A stretch of 64,000 nt of DNA from an uncultured Armatimonadota bacterium (GTDB lineage Bacteria; Armatimonadota; Fimbriimonadia; Fimbriimonadales; Fimbriimonadaceae). The DNA lies in assembly GCA_903927345.1 (NCBI GenBank), contig CAIYMO010000055.1:1-64000 (forward strand). The letters are read 5' to 3'. Under the pieces are notes generated by a model. The model was not told the DNA's origin, made no database searches, and saw only the letters and a list, made by a program, of their open reading frames with translations. The position numbers and the translations under genes are program-made. Within the stretch, counting starts at the first letter, position 1. Every line of letters starts with the position of its first letter. Of the stretch, positions 42,311 through 51,163 are shown one piece after another.

Positions 42311-42982
42311 ATGAACATAATCATGGGTTCAAGATTTTTGAAGGTAGCTGGTTTGGCAATGGCGCTTGCTGTTGCCGGAGCAAGCTTTGGACAGAGTGGA
42401 GCGAAAAAACGAATGGATTTGAAAGAGCTAGTGATTGGCGGCGGATGCTTCTGGTGCGTTGAGGCGGTTCTCGAGGACCTGAAGGGAGTTGAGAAGGTTG
42501 AGAGCGGATACGCCGGTGGACATGTTTTTCCGGTCACTTATGACGAAGTTTGCACAGGGCGGACGGGGGCGGCGGAAGTTGTGAAGGTCTTCTATCATGC
42601 CGATCAAATCTCTTCGGCAGACATTCTCAAGATGTTCTTCGTCTCGCACGACCCAACGACTCTCAATCGGCAGGGACCTGACTCAGGAACGCAGTATCGT
42701 TCGGTCATCTTCTACTCGACGCCAGAAGAGAAGGCTTTGGCTCAGAATGTCATCAAGGACATCACCGACGAGAAACTGTACTCGGGCAAGATTGTCACGA
42801 CTCTGGAGCCGTTGGAGAACTATCAACGGGCTGAGGAGTATCACCAGAACTACTATGCGAAGTACGAGAAGGCAAGCGAGGCTGAGCGATCGCGAATGAA
42901 CGCCGGATACTGCGCGTATGTTGTTTCGCCTAAGGTGACCAAGTTCCGACAGAAGTACGCCTCGAAGCTGAAAAAGGGCTGA
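42311..42982 (+). CDS. msrA: Exported peptide methionine sulfoxide reductase MsrA
   Basis: The 223-residue protein (ATG 42311) has a signal peptide (RFLKVAGLAMALAVAGASFG) and the MsrA domain: GGGCFWCVEAVLEDLKGV with catalytic Cys46, YAGG, YDEVCTGRTGAAEVV, SHDPTTLNRQGPDSGTQYRS and AEEYHQNYYAKY. A Cys near the C-terminus (AGYCAYVV) may be the resolving Cys. It repairs S-methionine sulfoxide in exported proteins, fitting the other envelope redox genes here. Confidence 0.94.
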   Translation: MNIIMGSRFLKVAGLAMALAVAGASFGQSGAKKRMDLKELVIGGGCFWCVEAVLEDLKGVEKVESGYAGGHVFPVTYDEVCTGRTGAAEVVKVFYHADQISSADILKMFFVSHDPTTLNRQGPDSGTQYRSVIFYSTPEEKALAQNVIKDITDEKLYSGKIVTTLEPLENYQRAEEYHQNYYAKYEKASEAERSRMNAGYCAYVVSPKVTKFRQKYASKLKKG

Positions 42983-42989
42983 GTTGTTG

Positions 42990-43019
42990 CTCCTTGCCCT
43001 CCTTGGGGAGGGCAAGGAG
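42990..43019 (+). terminator. Hairpin after msrA
   Basis: CTCCTTGCCCTCC-TTGG-GGAGGGCAAGGAG is a 13-bp perfect hairpin immediately after msrA. The following T-run is weak (TCTCTT). Confidence 0.7.
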
Positions 43020-43048
43020 TCTCTTGGGGGCGGCGGTAAACTCTGCTC

Positions 43049-43669
43049 GTGCTCCCTTCCATCCGTGTCTATCTCATTCGCCACGGACAGACCTCTTGGA
43101 ACGTTGAAAAGCGGGCACAGGGGCATACAGACATCCCCCTCGACGACGTTGGCTTGATCCAGGCGCAGTGCGTTGGACAGGCATTCAGGAATGCCTCGGT
43201 CGGATTGATTCTCGCGTCGGATCTTCAGCGGGCACATCAAACTGCGTCGGCCATTTCACCCGAGGTTATTTCCGAGCCAAGCTTGCGTGAGCAGGGATTT
43301 GGGGAGTGGGAAGGGGAGAATTATTTGGAGGTGCGCCGACGCTTCATGGCGGCGGGTGATCATCCTTTGGTGACGCCGCCCGGTGGGGAGTCGAAGCAGA
43401 ACGTTTGGGATCGACTGGCAACGGTGCATTCTCGGCTGAGGGAGACGATGTTTGATACTGCTGTCGTGTCGCACGGAGGCACTTCTTCGATGCTTTGCGC
43501 GCGCCTTTTAGGGGGAACCGTTGAGATGGCTGCCTCATTCAAATTTTCGAATGGTGGGGTTACTGAGTTTGAGCGACTTGCGGATGGCCGGTTCCGGCTG
43601 ATCTGTTATGATGACGTTTCCCATCTTGGTGAGGTGTTGAAAAAGTCGGCTCACGGTGTACTTGGCTGA
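43049..43669 (+). CDS. Histidine phosphatase family protein (phosphoglycerate-mutase-like)
   Basis: The 206-residue protein has VYLIRHGQTSWN with the phosphorylated His12, LILASDLQRAHQTA, a central EQGFGEWEG and SHGGTSSML with the second His. The layout is that of small broad-specificity phosphatases (CobC/PhoE-like). Substrate cannot be read. GTG start with TAAACT 6 nt upstream and no ribosome binding site. Confidence 0.9.
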   Translation: MLPSIRVYLIRHGQTSWNVEKRAQGHTDIPLDDVGLIQAQCVGQAFRNASVGLILASDLQRAHQTASAISPEVISEPSLREQGFGEWEGENYLEVRRRFMAAGDHPLVTPPGGESKQNVWDRLATVHSRLRETMFDTAVVSHGGTSSMLCARLLGGTVEMAASFKFSNGGVTEFERLADGRFRLICYDDVSHLGEVLKKSAHGVLG

Positions 43670-43688
43670 AACCTGCCAAAATGAATCA

Positions 43689-45077
43689 ATGGTTACCGTA
43701 GTTGGCGCTGGGTTCGCCGGTGTCGAAACGGCTTGGGCACTCGCTTCTCGAGGGATTTCGGTTCGTTTGTACGAAATGCGGCCAGTTAAGCGCACTCCTG
43801 CCCACACTACAGATTTCTTTGCCGAGTTGGTCTGCTCGAACTCACTTAAGTCGAAATCGCCGACTTCGCCGGCGGGTCAGCTGAAGGCGGAGATGAACGC
43901 GCTCGGGTCGCTTGTGCTCCGGCTTGCTGAGGAACACTCGGTTCCCGGTGGTGAGGCGCTCTGCGTGGACCGGGACGCCTTTGGAGCGGCGGTGACGCGC
44001 GCCATGGAAGATCATCCGCTGATCGAGGTCGTGCGGGACGAATTCACGCCAGCTATGGCGGAGTCTTGCGATGGTCCGTTGGTGCTTGCGACAGGTCCGT
44101 TGACTTCCCCCGAACTCTCGGAGTGGCTCGCGGCAAAGACCGGGCGAAAGCATCTCTACTTCTATGATGCGGTTTCTCCTACGGTTGAGGCTTCTTCCCT
44201 CGATATGTCGGTTGTTTTTGCGCAATCACGCTACGACAAAGGCGAAGGGAACGACTATCTCAACTGTCCCTTCGAAAAGGACGAGTACTATGCGTTCGTC
44301 CAGGCATTGGTCGCTGCAGAGAGGGCTCCGTTCCATGCCTTCGAAGCGGGTGGAGTGAGGGGCGAGACCGAACTCGGTGACTACGCGTTGCCTGAGCAAG
44401 CTCTGCTTGAAAAGATCAAGTACTTCGCGGGATGCACTCCTATTGAGGCGATTGCGGAGAAGGGTGAGCGGTCGTTGGCTTTTGGAAACTTCAAGCCGAT
44501 TGGTTTGACTGACCCGAGAACTGGACGGCGTCCGTACGCAGCGCTACAGTTACGCCCCGAGAACCGGGAGAAGACGCTCTACTCATTGGTTGCATGCCAG
44601 AACCGCTTGCGGTTTGGAGAGCAAAAGCGGGTCTTCCAGATGGTTCCTGGTCTCCAAAACGCCGAGTTCATCCGTTACGGCGTCATCCACCGCAACACCT
44701 ACTTAGAAGCTCCCACTGCTCTGGATGAGCAATTGCAACTTCGTTCGGTACCCGATGTATATGTTGCGGGTCAGTTGACAGGGGTTGAGGGGTATGTCGA
44801 GTCTGCGGCAATGGGAGTTTTGGTCGGGATGAACCTTGCTCGAAAGCTTACGGGCCAGAACTATGTTGCTCCGCCTCGGACAACGGCGTACGGTGCGCTG
44901 CTCGCCCACCTTCAGGATCAAACGGAGCGTGAGTTCGCTCCGATGAACATCAACTGGGGCATCTTGCCTGATCCTGAGGAGCCGACGCGTGACAAGGGTA
45001 TCAAACGTGCCAAAAAAATTGAGGCCGCACAGGGCGGCCTCAATCAGTGGTTGGAAGAACTTAGTTCGGTGAACTAA
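43689..45077 (+). CDS. trmFO: Folate- and FAD-dependent tRNA (uracil-54) C5-methyltransferase TrmFO
   Basis: The 462-residue protein starts MVTVVGAGFAGVETAWALA (FAD-binding GxGxxG); the frame extends to 43656 but the family begins here. FFAELVCSNSLKSKS, GGEALCVDRDAF, LNCPFEKDEYYAF, KYFAGCTPIEAIAEKG, FKPIGLTDPRTGRRPYAALQ and GQLTGVEGYVESAAMG are all TrmFO signatures. It uses methylene-tetrahydrofolate to make ribothymidine at position 54 of the T loop. Confidence 0.97.
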   Translation: MVTVVGAGFAGVETAWALASRGISVRLYEMRPVKRTPAHTTDFFAELVCSNSLKSKSPTSPAGQLKAEMNALGSLVLRLAEEHSVPGGEALCVDRDAFGAAVTRAMEDHPLIEVVRDEFTPAMAESCDGPLVLATGPLTSPELSEWLAAKTGRKHLYFYDAVSPTVEASSLDMSVVFAQSRYDKGEGNDYLNCPFEKDEYYAFVQALVAAERAPFHAFEAGGVRGETELGDYALPEQALLEKIKYFAGCTPIEAIAEKGERSLAFGNFKPIGLTDPRTGRRPYAALQLRPENREKTLYSLVACQNRLRFGEQKRVFQMVPGLQNAEFIRYGVIHRNTYLEAPTALDEQLQLRSVPDVYVAGQLTGVEGYVESAAMGVLVGMNLARKLTGQNYVAPPRTTAYGALLAHLQDQTEREFAPMNINWGILPDPEEPTRDKGIKRAKKIEAAQGGLNQWLEELSSVN

Positions 45078-45904
45078 CCAATCTCCCAGGTTTTGCGGTG
45101 TCGGAGTTCGCTGTGAGGTCCGACTTCTCTGATCCAGATGTTGCGGTAACGAACGGGGTCTCCGTGATCCTGGAGGGTGATTGGTCCCTTCGGCCCGTGT
45201 GGAGTGTAGAAGCCTACTTGTCGGTGCAAGGTTTCGCCGATGAGCGGCGTTGCATGCTGGACCAAGATTCCGTTCAGGAAGACGGTCACGAATGCAGGGG
45301 TTTCCAACTTGCCATCCTTGAATCGAGGTGCGACGAAGATAATGTCGTAGGTCTGCCACTCGCCTGGCTTACGGCAAGCGTTGACCAGCGGAGCGGTTTG
45401 GCCGTAGACACAACCCGTGGTTCCATCGGCGTAGGTTGGGTTGTTGTACGCGTCTAGGACTTGAATCTCGTACTGTCCCATGAGGAAGATTCCTGAGTTA
45501 CCACGGCCTTGACCGTCGCCTTTTGGCTCAGCAGGTGCGCAGAACTCAACATGGAGCTGGCAGTCGCCGAACTCACCGATGGTTTGGACTGATCCGGTGC
45601 CGCGCTTGACTTCAAAGTAGTCCTGGGTTACCGTCCAAGGGCCGCCCTTCCACTCCTTCATGTCTCCACCGCTAAAGAGAACCTTAGCGTCGGAAGGAGC
45701 TTGGCCGTATGCCGCACCTGGAGTCACAACTTTGGGCTGAGGTCGCTTGCTGTCGTGGACTCGCCAGTGTCCGCCTGGGAGCATTGGCGTGTCGTTGTAA
45801 CCCACGTTCTGTGCAGTAGATTTGGTTGCAAATAGCCCGCCAAGCAGGGTTCCTGCCCCTGCGGCGGAAAGTTTGGCGAGGAGGTCTCGACGAGAGAATG
45901 GCAT
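45074..45904 (-). CDS. Tat-exported DUF1080 (3-keto-disaccharide hydrolase-type) protein
   Basis: The 276-residue protein begins with a twin-arginine signal (FSRRDLLAKLSAAGAGTLLG). The mature part is a concanavalin-like jelly roll: VLFSGGDMKEWKGGPWTV, DCQLHVEFCAP, GNSGIFLMGQYEIQVLDAY and the C-terminal PITLQDHGDPVRYRNIWIRE, typical of DUF1080. Some DUF1080 members hydrolyse 3-ketoglycosides. TAACAT lies 7 nt upstream of the ATG. Its end overlaps that of trmFO by 4 bp, tail to tail. Confidence 0.9.
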   Translation of the reverse strand: MPFSRRDLLAKLSAAGAGTLLGGLFATKSTAQNVGYNDTPMLPGGHWRVHDSKRPQPKVVTPGAAYGQAPSDAKVLFSGGDMKEWKGGPWTVTQDYFEVKRGTGSVQTIGEFGDCQLHVEFCAPAEPKGDGQGRGNSGIFLMGQYEIQVLDAYNNPTYADGTTGCVYGQTAPLVNACRKPGEWQTYDIIFVAPRFKDGKLETPAFVTVFLNGILVQHATPLIGETLHRQVGFYTPHGPKGPITLQDHGDPVRYRNIWIREVGPHSELRHRKTWEIG

Positions 45905-45940
45905 TGATGCAATGTTACTCCCAAGGTTGACCGCTAGGGC

Positions 45941-46483
45941 CTACTTTTTGAATTCAAATCGTCGGACAAGTTCATAACCGCCATCAGGGAGTGAGTTGTA
46001 TAGCGCAACTCCCTCGGCAGTCCATGAGAGTTCCTCAGGGTGCTCACCACTGTGGATGTAGTCGCGTAGCTTGTGCCCCAACTTGGTACTTGCTGGCTTC
46101 ATTCGGGAAAGGGATAAGTGCGGCACGTATTCGTTGTCTCCGCCGACCAAAGCGGTGTGCAATGCTGCTTGAAGCGGATTGAGACGTCCCGTTGAATCGG
46201 AGATCTGGAGGGCGAGCACACCCGGGCGCTTGTTGTCGGGGAAGCCGGTGATCTTCTCGACCGTTAGGTAGGGTGCTGCGTGTTGTTGGACGATTTCCTC
46301 GGTCGATTCAATTACCGACTCTGTGGGAAGATCGCCGAGGAAGAGAAGGGTGACGTGGTACTTCTCTGGACGGACCCAGCGCATCCCTTGTCGATCCAGC
46401 CTTTCGTGGGGCTTAGGTTGCCAATCTGCGATTGCCCTTCGGACAAGGGAGGAAGGTTCGAGAGCAAGGAAGAGTCTATTCAT
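45941..46483 (-). CDS. thpR: RNA 2',3'-cyclic phosphodiesterase (ThpR/LigT)
   Basis: The 180-residue protein (ATG 46483) shows the two catalytic HxT/S motifs of the 2H phosphoesterases: H43 in KYHVTLLFLG and H122 in VPHLSLSRMK, plus an N-terminal RLFLALEPSS typical of ThpR. It opens 2',3'-cyclic phosphates on RNA to 2'-phosphates. The start overlaps the stop of the prepilin gene by ATGA, placing it last in the ccmE-to-thpR gene run. Confidence 0.9.
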   Translation of the reverse strand: MNRLFLALEPSSLVRRAIADWQPKPHERLDRQGMRWVRPEKYHVTLLFLGDLPTESVIESTEEIVQQHAAPYLTVEKITGFPDNKRPGVLALQISDSTGRLNPLQAALHTALVGGDNEYVPHLSLSRMKPASTKLGHKLRDYIHSGEHPEELSWTAEGVALYNSLPDGGYELVRRFEFKK

Positions 46484-47133
46484 GGGTTTGTTCGTATGTC
46501 GCGGATCCACTTTGCATGGAGGTCGAGGAAGAGGCGGTTTCGCCCACCCGCGTGTGGGGTTTTGCCTTTCAAGTTTGCTTGGACAGAGGGAATCGTTTTG
46601 GGGAAGTATGGGTCGACGAGCAGTTCGACTTCACTTACTCCGTCGGGAGTTCCGATGGTGGGGTTGTTTGCGTTTCGGGCGTCTTCGGCCGCTTGTTCTT
46701 GGGTTTTGCCCCAAAAGTTATCGAGGTCGACTGGATCGGTGGTTCGATCGAAGCGCCACATCCAGTAAGTTGACTCCTGTTGTCGAATTTGGATTGTTTG
46801 ATCCTGGACGAGCATTGGACAAGACCATATTTCCTTGTTCTTGAGATAGGGATCCACCAAATTGATCGCCCAGCCTGCGCGAGGATCGCTAGGGGGCCAA
46901 CTTGTCCAGGGGCGGTAGTTGATGGACTTGATATCGCGGCGATCTGGGAATCGATCATCGGCATCGTTGAGATAGAGATTGAGTCCGATGCCGATTTGGC
47001 GCATGTTGCTGAGACAGGCCGCCTTCTTTGCCGCCGCTTTCGCTTGGGTAAAAACCGGGAAAAGGATTGCCGCAAGGATCGCAATAATAGCAATGACTAC
47101 TAACAGCTCAATGAGGGTGAATGCTCGTCTCAT
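46480..47133 (-). CDS. Prepilin-like protein with type IV pilin N-terminus
   Basis: The 217-residue protein begins [20 protein letters not shown] and continues FPVFTQAKAAAKKAACLSNM, then a globular C-terminal domain (RAGWAINLVDPYLKNKEIWS, CP, HAGGRNRLFLDLHAKWI). It shows 4-bp overlaps with both mfd and thpR, so it is translated with them. The H..GGRN...DLHAKW motif is typical of such prepilins. Why it lies in a DNA-repair/RNA-processing operon is not clear; a link to DNA uptake is a guess. Confidence 0.9.
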   Translation of the reverse strand: MRRAFTLIELLVVIAIIAILAAILFPVFTQAKAAAKKAACLSNMRQIGIGLNLYLNDADDRFPDRRDIKSINYRPWTSWPPSDPRAGWAINLVDPYLKNKEIWSCPMLVQDQTIQIRQQESTYWMWRFDRTTDPVDLDNFWGKTQEQAAEDARNANNPTIGTPDGVSEVELLVDPYFPKTIPSVQANLKGKTPHAGGRNRLFLDLHAKWIRDIRTNP

Positions 47134-50100
47134 AGGTTCAGCGCTGCCCTCGAATCTTCGATCTGTTTGAGGCAGGTCTCAACTGCGTTTAGAAGAGCTT
47201 CGACGGCCATGATTGGATTCCCGGTGAACGGGAACATGAAGGCGTCTCTTGTGTTGTAAGAACCTTGGAGTGTCTTTGGCAGCAGTACAAACAGGCGAGG
47301 TGGAATGTCCTCGAGGTTCCTGAAGATGAGAGCGACTTTACCTTGGCGAGCGTCGACTTTCTCAATGCCGAGCTGCTTGCCTCGGATGCGGAGCGACATG
47401 ACCGCGAAGGCATTGGATACTGACTGTGGCGGTTTGCCGTAGCGATCTTCGATCTCGCTCTGAACCTCGCCCAGACGGGTTTGGTCGCGCGAGGACATCA
47501 TCTGCTGGTAGTAGAAGAGTCGCTGCGCTTGTTCGCCGATGTAGCTTTCGGGGAGCATCGCCATGACGGGGATCTCGAACGTTGGCAGTGGAGTGAGGGA
47601 TTCGAGCGGGTCTCGGGCGGTATCGGCGGTGATCGGTTGTCCGTCGACACCGGTCTTCAAGGATGCAACTGCCTCATTTATGAGTTGTGTATACAACTCA
47701 TAACCAATTTGGAGCATCGTTCCACTCTGCTTTGCGCCGATGAGTTCGCCTGCGCCGCGAATCTGGAGATCGCGAAACGCCAGCGAGTAGCCGGAACCGA
47801 GAGAAGAGAACTCTTGGAGTGCCTGGAGTCGCGCCAAGGCACCTTCGGACATGGTTTTCTTCTTCTTGTTGGTTTCACCTGAGGCTTCTTCTTGTCGTTG
47901 CTTGGCGGCGATAAAGCTGGCGTCCAAGTTGCGGTTGTAGAGGAAGAGCGCGTACGCTTGGCGATCGGAGCGACCGACGCGGCCGCGGAGTTGGTAAAGC
48001 TGGGCGAGACCGAGGCGGTCTGCGTTTTCGATGATCAGCGTGTTGGCGTTGGCGATATCGATTCCACTTTCGACGATCGTTGTGGAGAGGAGGATGTCAA
48101 TCTCGCCCTTGATGAAGCCCACCATGATTGGTTCGAGCTCCTTTTCGTTCATTTGGCCGTGGCCAACACCGATGCGAGCGGTGGGGACCAGTTTGCGTAG
48201 CTTTTCGGCGACGTGTTCGATCGAGTCGACACGATTGTAAACATAGAACACCTGCCCGCCTCGTGCGAGTTCACGAAGGATCGCTTCCCGAACGACTTCG
48301 GAGGAGTATTGACGGACGAATGTGCGAACGGGAAGTCGCCCTGGCGGTGGGTCGTTGATGGTGGACATTTGGCGAATGTCCATCAGGGCCATGCTGAGGG
48401 TTCGGGGGATCGGGGTTGCAGACAGGGTTAGGACGTCCACTTCCGTCCGGAGTTCCTTGAGCATCTCCTTCTGTTTGACGCCGAATTTTTGCTCTTCGTC
48501 GATGATGACCATTCCGAGATTCTTGAACTGAATCTCTTTGCCAAGCAGAGCGTGGGTTCCAATGACCATCTCTGTGGAGCCGTCTTTGAGGGCGTCGATG
48601 ATTTCGCGCCGCTCGCTGGCGTGGGTGTATCGGTTGATCAAACCGATTCGGGTTCCGAATGAACCAAGTCGATCAACGAAGTTGCGGTGATGTTGTTCGG
48701 ACAGGATTGTCGTCGGGCAGAGGATTGCTACTTGACGTCCTGATTGGATGGCTTTGAATGCGATTCGGATTGCGACTTCAGTTTTGCCAAAGCCGACATC
48801 TCCGCAGACCAGCCGATCCATGGGATACGGCTGGAGCATGTCATTCTTCGCTTCCCGGATCGCTCTCAGCTGACTCGGTGTCTCCACCCATGGGAACGTC
48901 TGTTCCATTTCCGTCTGGAATGGAGTGTCCGCCCCGTAAGGTGTACGTTGGACGTTTTTCCGCACTGCGTACAACTTCACGAGGTCCCGGGCGAACGCCC
49001 GGGCCTCCTCCTTCGCTTTTCCCAGGGTCCGCTGCCATTCACCTCCTGTTAGCCGGTTTAGTTTGGGATTATCGTCCCCCGGGTTGAGATATTTCTGGAT
49101 TCGGTCGAGCTGGTCGGCGGGGACAAACAGTTTGTCCGGCGCCGCATATTCGATGAAGAGGAATTCCTTTTCAACCCCCTCGACTTCTCGGCGCGTGAGG
49201 CCTCGGAAGACTCCGATGCCGAAGTTGATGTGAACGATGTAATCGCCAGGTTTGAGGTCGAGAACAGTCGCGACGGGTGCGCCCTCTTGGAACCTGCGTT
49301 GCGGCAGCTTGAGGCGGGCGACGCCGAAGAGTTCGGCGTCTGAGATAAAGGCGATGGCGTGGTTTGGGAGGACGAATCCGCCGCCGAGGTTTCCGCTGAC
49401 GAGATAGCCGTTGGGTTCGCCCCATGGCTTGCCTTCGGAGGCTTCAGGAACCACTTCCTGGGGATAGATATCGATTTGGCTGAGGACCGACTTCGCTCTG
49501 TTGGGTTGATCCGTAGTGAAGACTACCGAGAGGTTTTGCTCTCGCCAGGTTTTCATGGTTTGGGCGAGGGCATCGGCTCGTCCCCGGTAGGGTTCTAGCG
49601 AGGCACCGCCGAGGTCATACTCAACGCGCGCTTCAAGCCAGTTTGGCTTGTCGTTCATGGCGGTGAGAATCCACTTTCGGGAGGCTGAGTCGAGGTGCTC
49701 GACGGGGAGGAAGAAGTCGTTTGCGGTGGCGTGGAGGATTTCACCGCGGGCAGCGCGAGCGGCGAGGGCTTGCCCGAGCTCTTCTTCGGCGCGGTTGCCG
49801 ATTGCCTCTAACTCGAGTGGCTCGTCCAGAATCAGTGTGTCGGTCTCATCGACGAGGAGGTCGATGGCGCATCCGGAGTCGGGGAAGAGGAGGGGGCGGT
49901 AAAGCTCCATTCGGTCGAAGAACTGACGTGCGGCAAAGTGCTCTGCGTCGGCGGAGACTAATTCTTCGAGCCGGGTGGCGGCTTCTTCGTCTTCAACGCC
50001 ACCAACTTCACGCTCGAGTTGGTAGAGGATGGAGTCTCGAATCTCGTTTTCGTCGCCGCAGAAGAGGACTTCGCGGGAAGGGGCGAGTTGGAGTGCGGGA

Positions 50101-50753
50101 ACGGTTCCGGTGGATCGCTGAGAGCCGGCGTCGAAAGTTCGGACGGATTCGACTTCGGTATCAAACCATTCGATGCGAATGGGCTGTTCGTAGCCGCTTG
50201 GCCATACGTCGACGATGCCTCCGCGCTTGCTGTAGCCACCGGGGAGGCGCACAGGCTCTTGGAGTTCGTAGCCCAGCTTTTTGAGCGTGTCTACGACGGT
50301 ATCTGGATCGATTGTCTCGCCGGATCGGATGGTGATGAACGACTCGAGGAGCAGATCGGAGGGGATGGTGCGCTCCAGAGCTGCTTGAGGGGAAGCGATG
50401 ACGATCTTAGGCCCTGCTTCTGCGAGGCTACGCAACGCTCCAAGTCGGTCGCTGAGGGCGATCTGCTCGGGGGTGGCGTCCTCGAAGAGGGCGGAGTTAC
50501 CGCTGGGTAGCTGGTGGACGTCCGAATGGGGAACGCCGCTGAGTTCGAGCTTGGCTTGCCACGCCAGTGCACGGTCGTAGCTTGCGGTGACAATGAGAAT
50601 CTTTCGCGGATTTCGGAGGTAGGATGCGCCAACGAACACCGCTCGAGCTTCTGAGGGGACGCTGTTCCAAAGCGCAGAATCAGAAAGTTGGTCGAACGGC
50701 TCCGAGAAGGATTCCGAGGAAGCGATGAGGCGAGCCCAATCGGCAACGCGCAT
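47130..50753 (-). CDS. mfd: Transcription-repair coupling factor Mfd
   Basis: The 1207-residue protein has all Mfd parts in order: UvrB-like N-terminal region (LPSGNSALFEDATPEQIALS), RNA-polymerase interaction domain (LKPGDYIVHINFGIGVFRGL), SF2 helicase with LVCGDVGFGKTEVAIR (Walker A) and VIIDEEQKFGVKQKE (DEEQ box), TTIVESGIDIANANTLIIE and QLRGRVGRSDRQAYA, and the C-terminal TRCF domain. It removes stalled RNA polymerase and recruits UvrA. TAGACT lies 7 nt before the ATG. Confidence 0.98.
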   Translation of the reverse strand: MRVADWARLIASSESFSEPFDQLSDSALWNSVPSEARAVFVGASYLRNPRKILIVTASYDRALAWQAKLELSGVPHSDVHQLPSGNSALFEDATPEQIALSDRLGALRSLAEAGPKIVIASPQAALERTIPSDLLLESFITIRSGETIDPDTVVDTLKKLGYELQEPVRLPGGYSKRGGIVDVWPSGYEQPIRIEWFDTEVESVRTFDAGSQRSTGTVPALQLAPSREVLFCGDENEIRDSILYQLEREVGGVEDEEAATRLEELVSADAEHFAARQFFDRMELYRPLLFPDSGCAIDLLVDETDTLILDEPLELEAIGNRAEEELGQALAARAARGEILHATANDFFLPVEHLDSASRKWILTAMNDKPNWLEARVEYDLGGASLEPYRGRADALAQTMKTWREQNLSVVFTTDQPNRAKSVLSQIDIYPQEVVPEASEGKPWGEPNGYLVSGNLGGGFVLPNHAIAFISDAELFGVARLKLPQRRFQEGAPVATVLDLKPGDYIVHINFGIGVFRGLTRREVEGVEKEFLFIEYAAPDKLFVPADQLDRIQKYLNPGDDNPKLNRLTGGEWQRTLGKAKEEARAFARDLVKLYAVRKNVQRTPYGADTPFQTEMEQTFPWVETPSQLRAIREAKNDMLQPYPMDRLVCGDVGFGKTEVAIRIAFKAIQSGRQVAILCPTTILSEQHHRNFVDRLGSFGTRIGLINRYTHASERREIIDALKDGSTEMVIGTHALLGKEIQFKNLGMVIIDEEQKFGVKQKEMLKELRTEVDVLTLSATPIPRTLSMALMDIRQMSTINDPPPGRLPVRTFVRQYSSEVVREAILRELARGGQVFYVYNRVDSIEHVAEKLRKLVPTARIGVGHGQMNEKELEPIMVGFIKGEIDILLSTTIVESGIDIANANTLIIENADRLGLAQLYQLRGRVGRSDRQAYALFLYNRNLDASFIAAKQRQEEASGETNKKKKTMSEGALARLQALQEFSSLGSGYSLAFRDLQIRGAGELIGAKQSGTMLQIGYELYTQLINEAVASLKTGVDGQPITADTARDPLESLTPLPTFEIPVMAMLPESYIGEQAQRLFYYQQMMSSRDQTRLGEVQSEIEDRYGKPPQSVSNAFAVMSLRIRGKQLGIEKVDARQGKVALIFRNLEDIPPRLFVLLPKTLQGSYNTRDAFMFPFTGNPIMAVEALLNAVETCLKQIEDSRAALNL

Positions 50754-50760
50754 TGTTGGG

Positions 50761-50766
50761 AGTCTA
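50761..50766 (-). promoter_or_regulatory. Leaderless-type -10 box TAGACT before mfd
   Basis: Minus-strand TAGACT, 7 nt before the mfd ATG (50753), without a ribosome binding site between. Confidence 0.5.
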
Positions 50767-50800
50767 CCGCTTGAGGGGGCGGGCTGGGTGCATCAGCACC

Positions 50801-51163
50801 TTAACCGATGACCGAAAATGGCGTCATGTCACGCTCGATGGCGTTATTCTTGTCGAGCAACAGGACTCGCGGGACGATCGGCTCGTCGGAAAGGTCGAAG
50901 GCCGCGATGATGACCTTCTCGCCTGACTTGAAGAAGTGAGCAGCGCCACCGTTGATTCCGATGGTGCCTTTGGGGCCGGCAAAGGCGTAGGTGGTGATTC
51001 GTGACGTCCCGGTGACGCTCCAGATGTGGACGAGTTCGCCATCCTGGATGCCAACGGCCTCCATCAGCTCAGCGCCGATTTCGATTGACCCGATGTAATC
51101 CGGGTTGCAGTATGTAATTCTGGCGTGGTGGAGCTTAGCCTTCAGTAGCTGGGACAGGCGCAT
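50801..51163 (-). CDS. panD: Aspartate 1-decarboxylase PanD
   Basis: The 120-residue pyruvoyl enzyme has the self-cleavage site at Gly25-Ser26 (DYIGSIEIG), Lys9 in LKAKLHHARIT, YCNPDY, and GTIGINGGAAHF (Thr/Asn of the active site). It makes beta-alanine for pantothenate and coenzyme A; the pantothenate kinase gene coaX is at 60230. It overlaps ccmF by 29 bp in a different frame, so it is part of that operon. Confidence 0.95.
   Translation of the reverse strand: MRLSQLLKAKLHHARITYCNPDYIGSIEIGAELMEAVGIQDGELVHIWSVTGTSRITTYAFAGPKGTIGINGGAAHFFKSGEKVIIAAFDLSDEPIVPRVLLLDKNNAIERDMTPFSVIG

Noticed and set aside
49721-50284. 187-codon plus-strand frame inside mfd
   Set aside because: Its product is a low-complexity Arg-rich translation opposite a clearly conserved mfd region.
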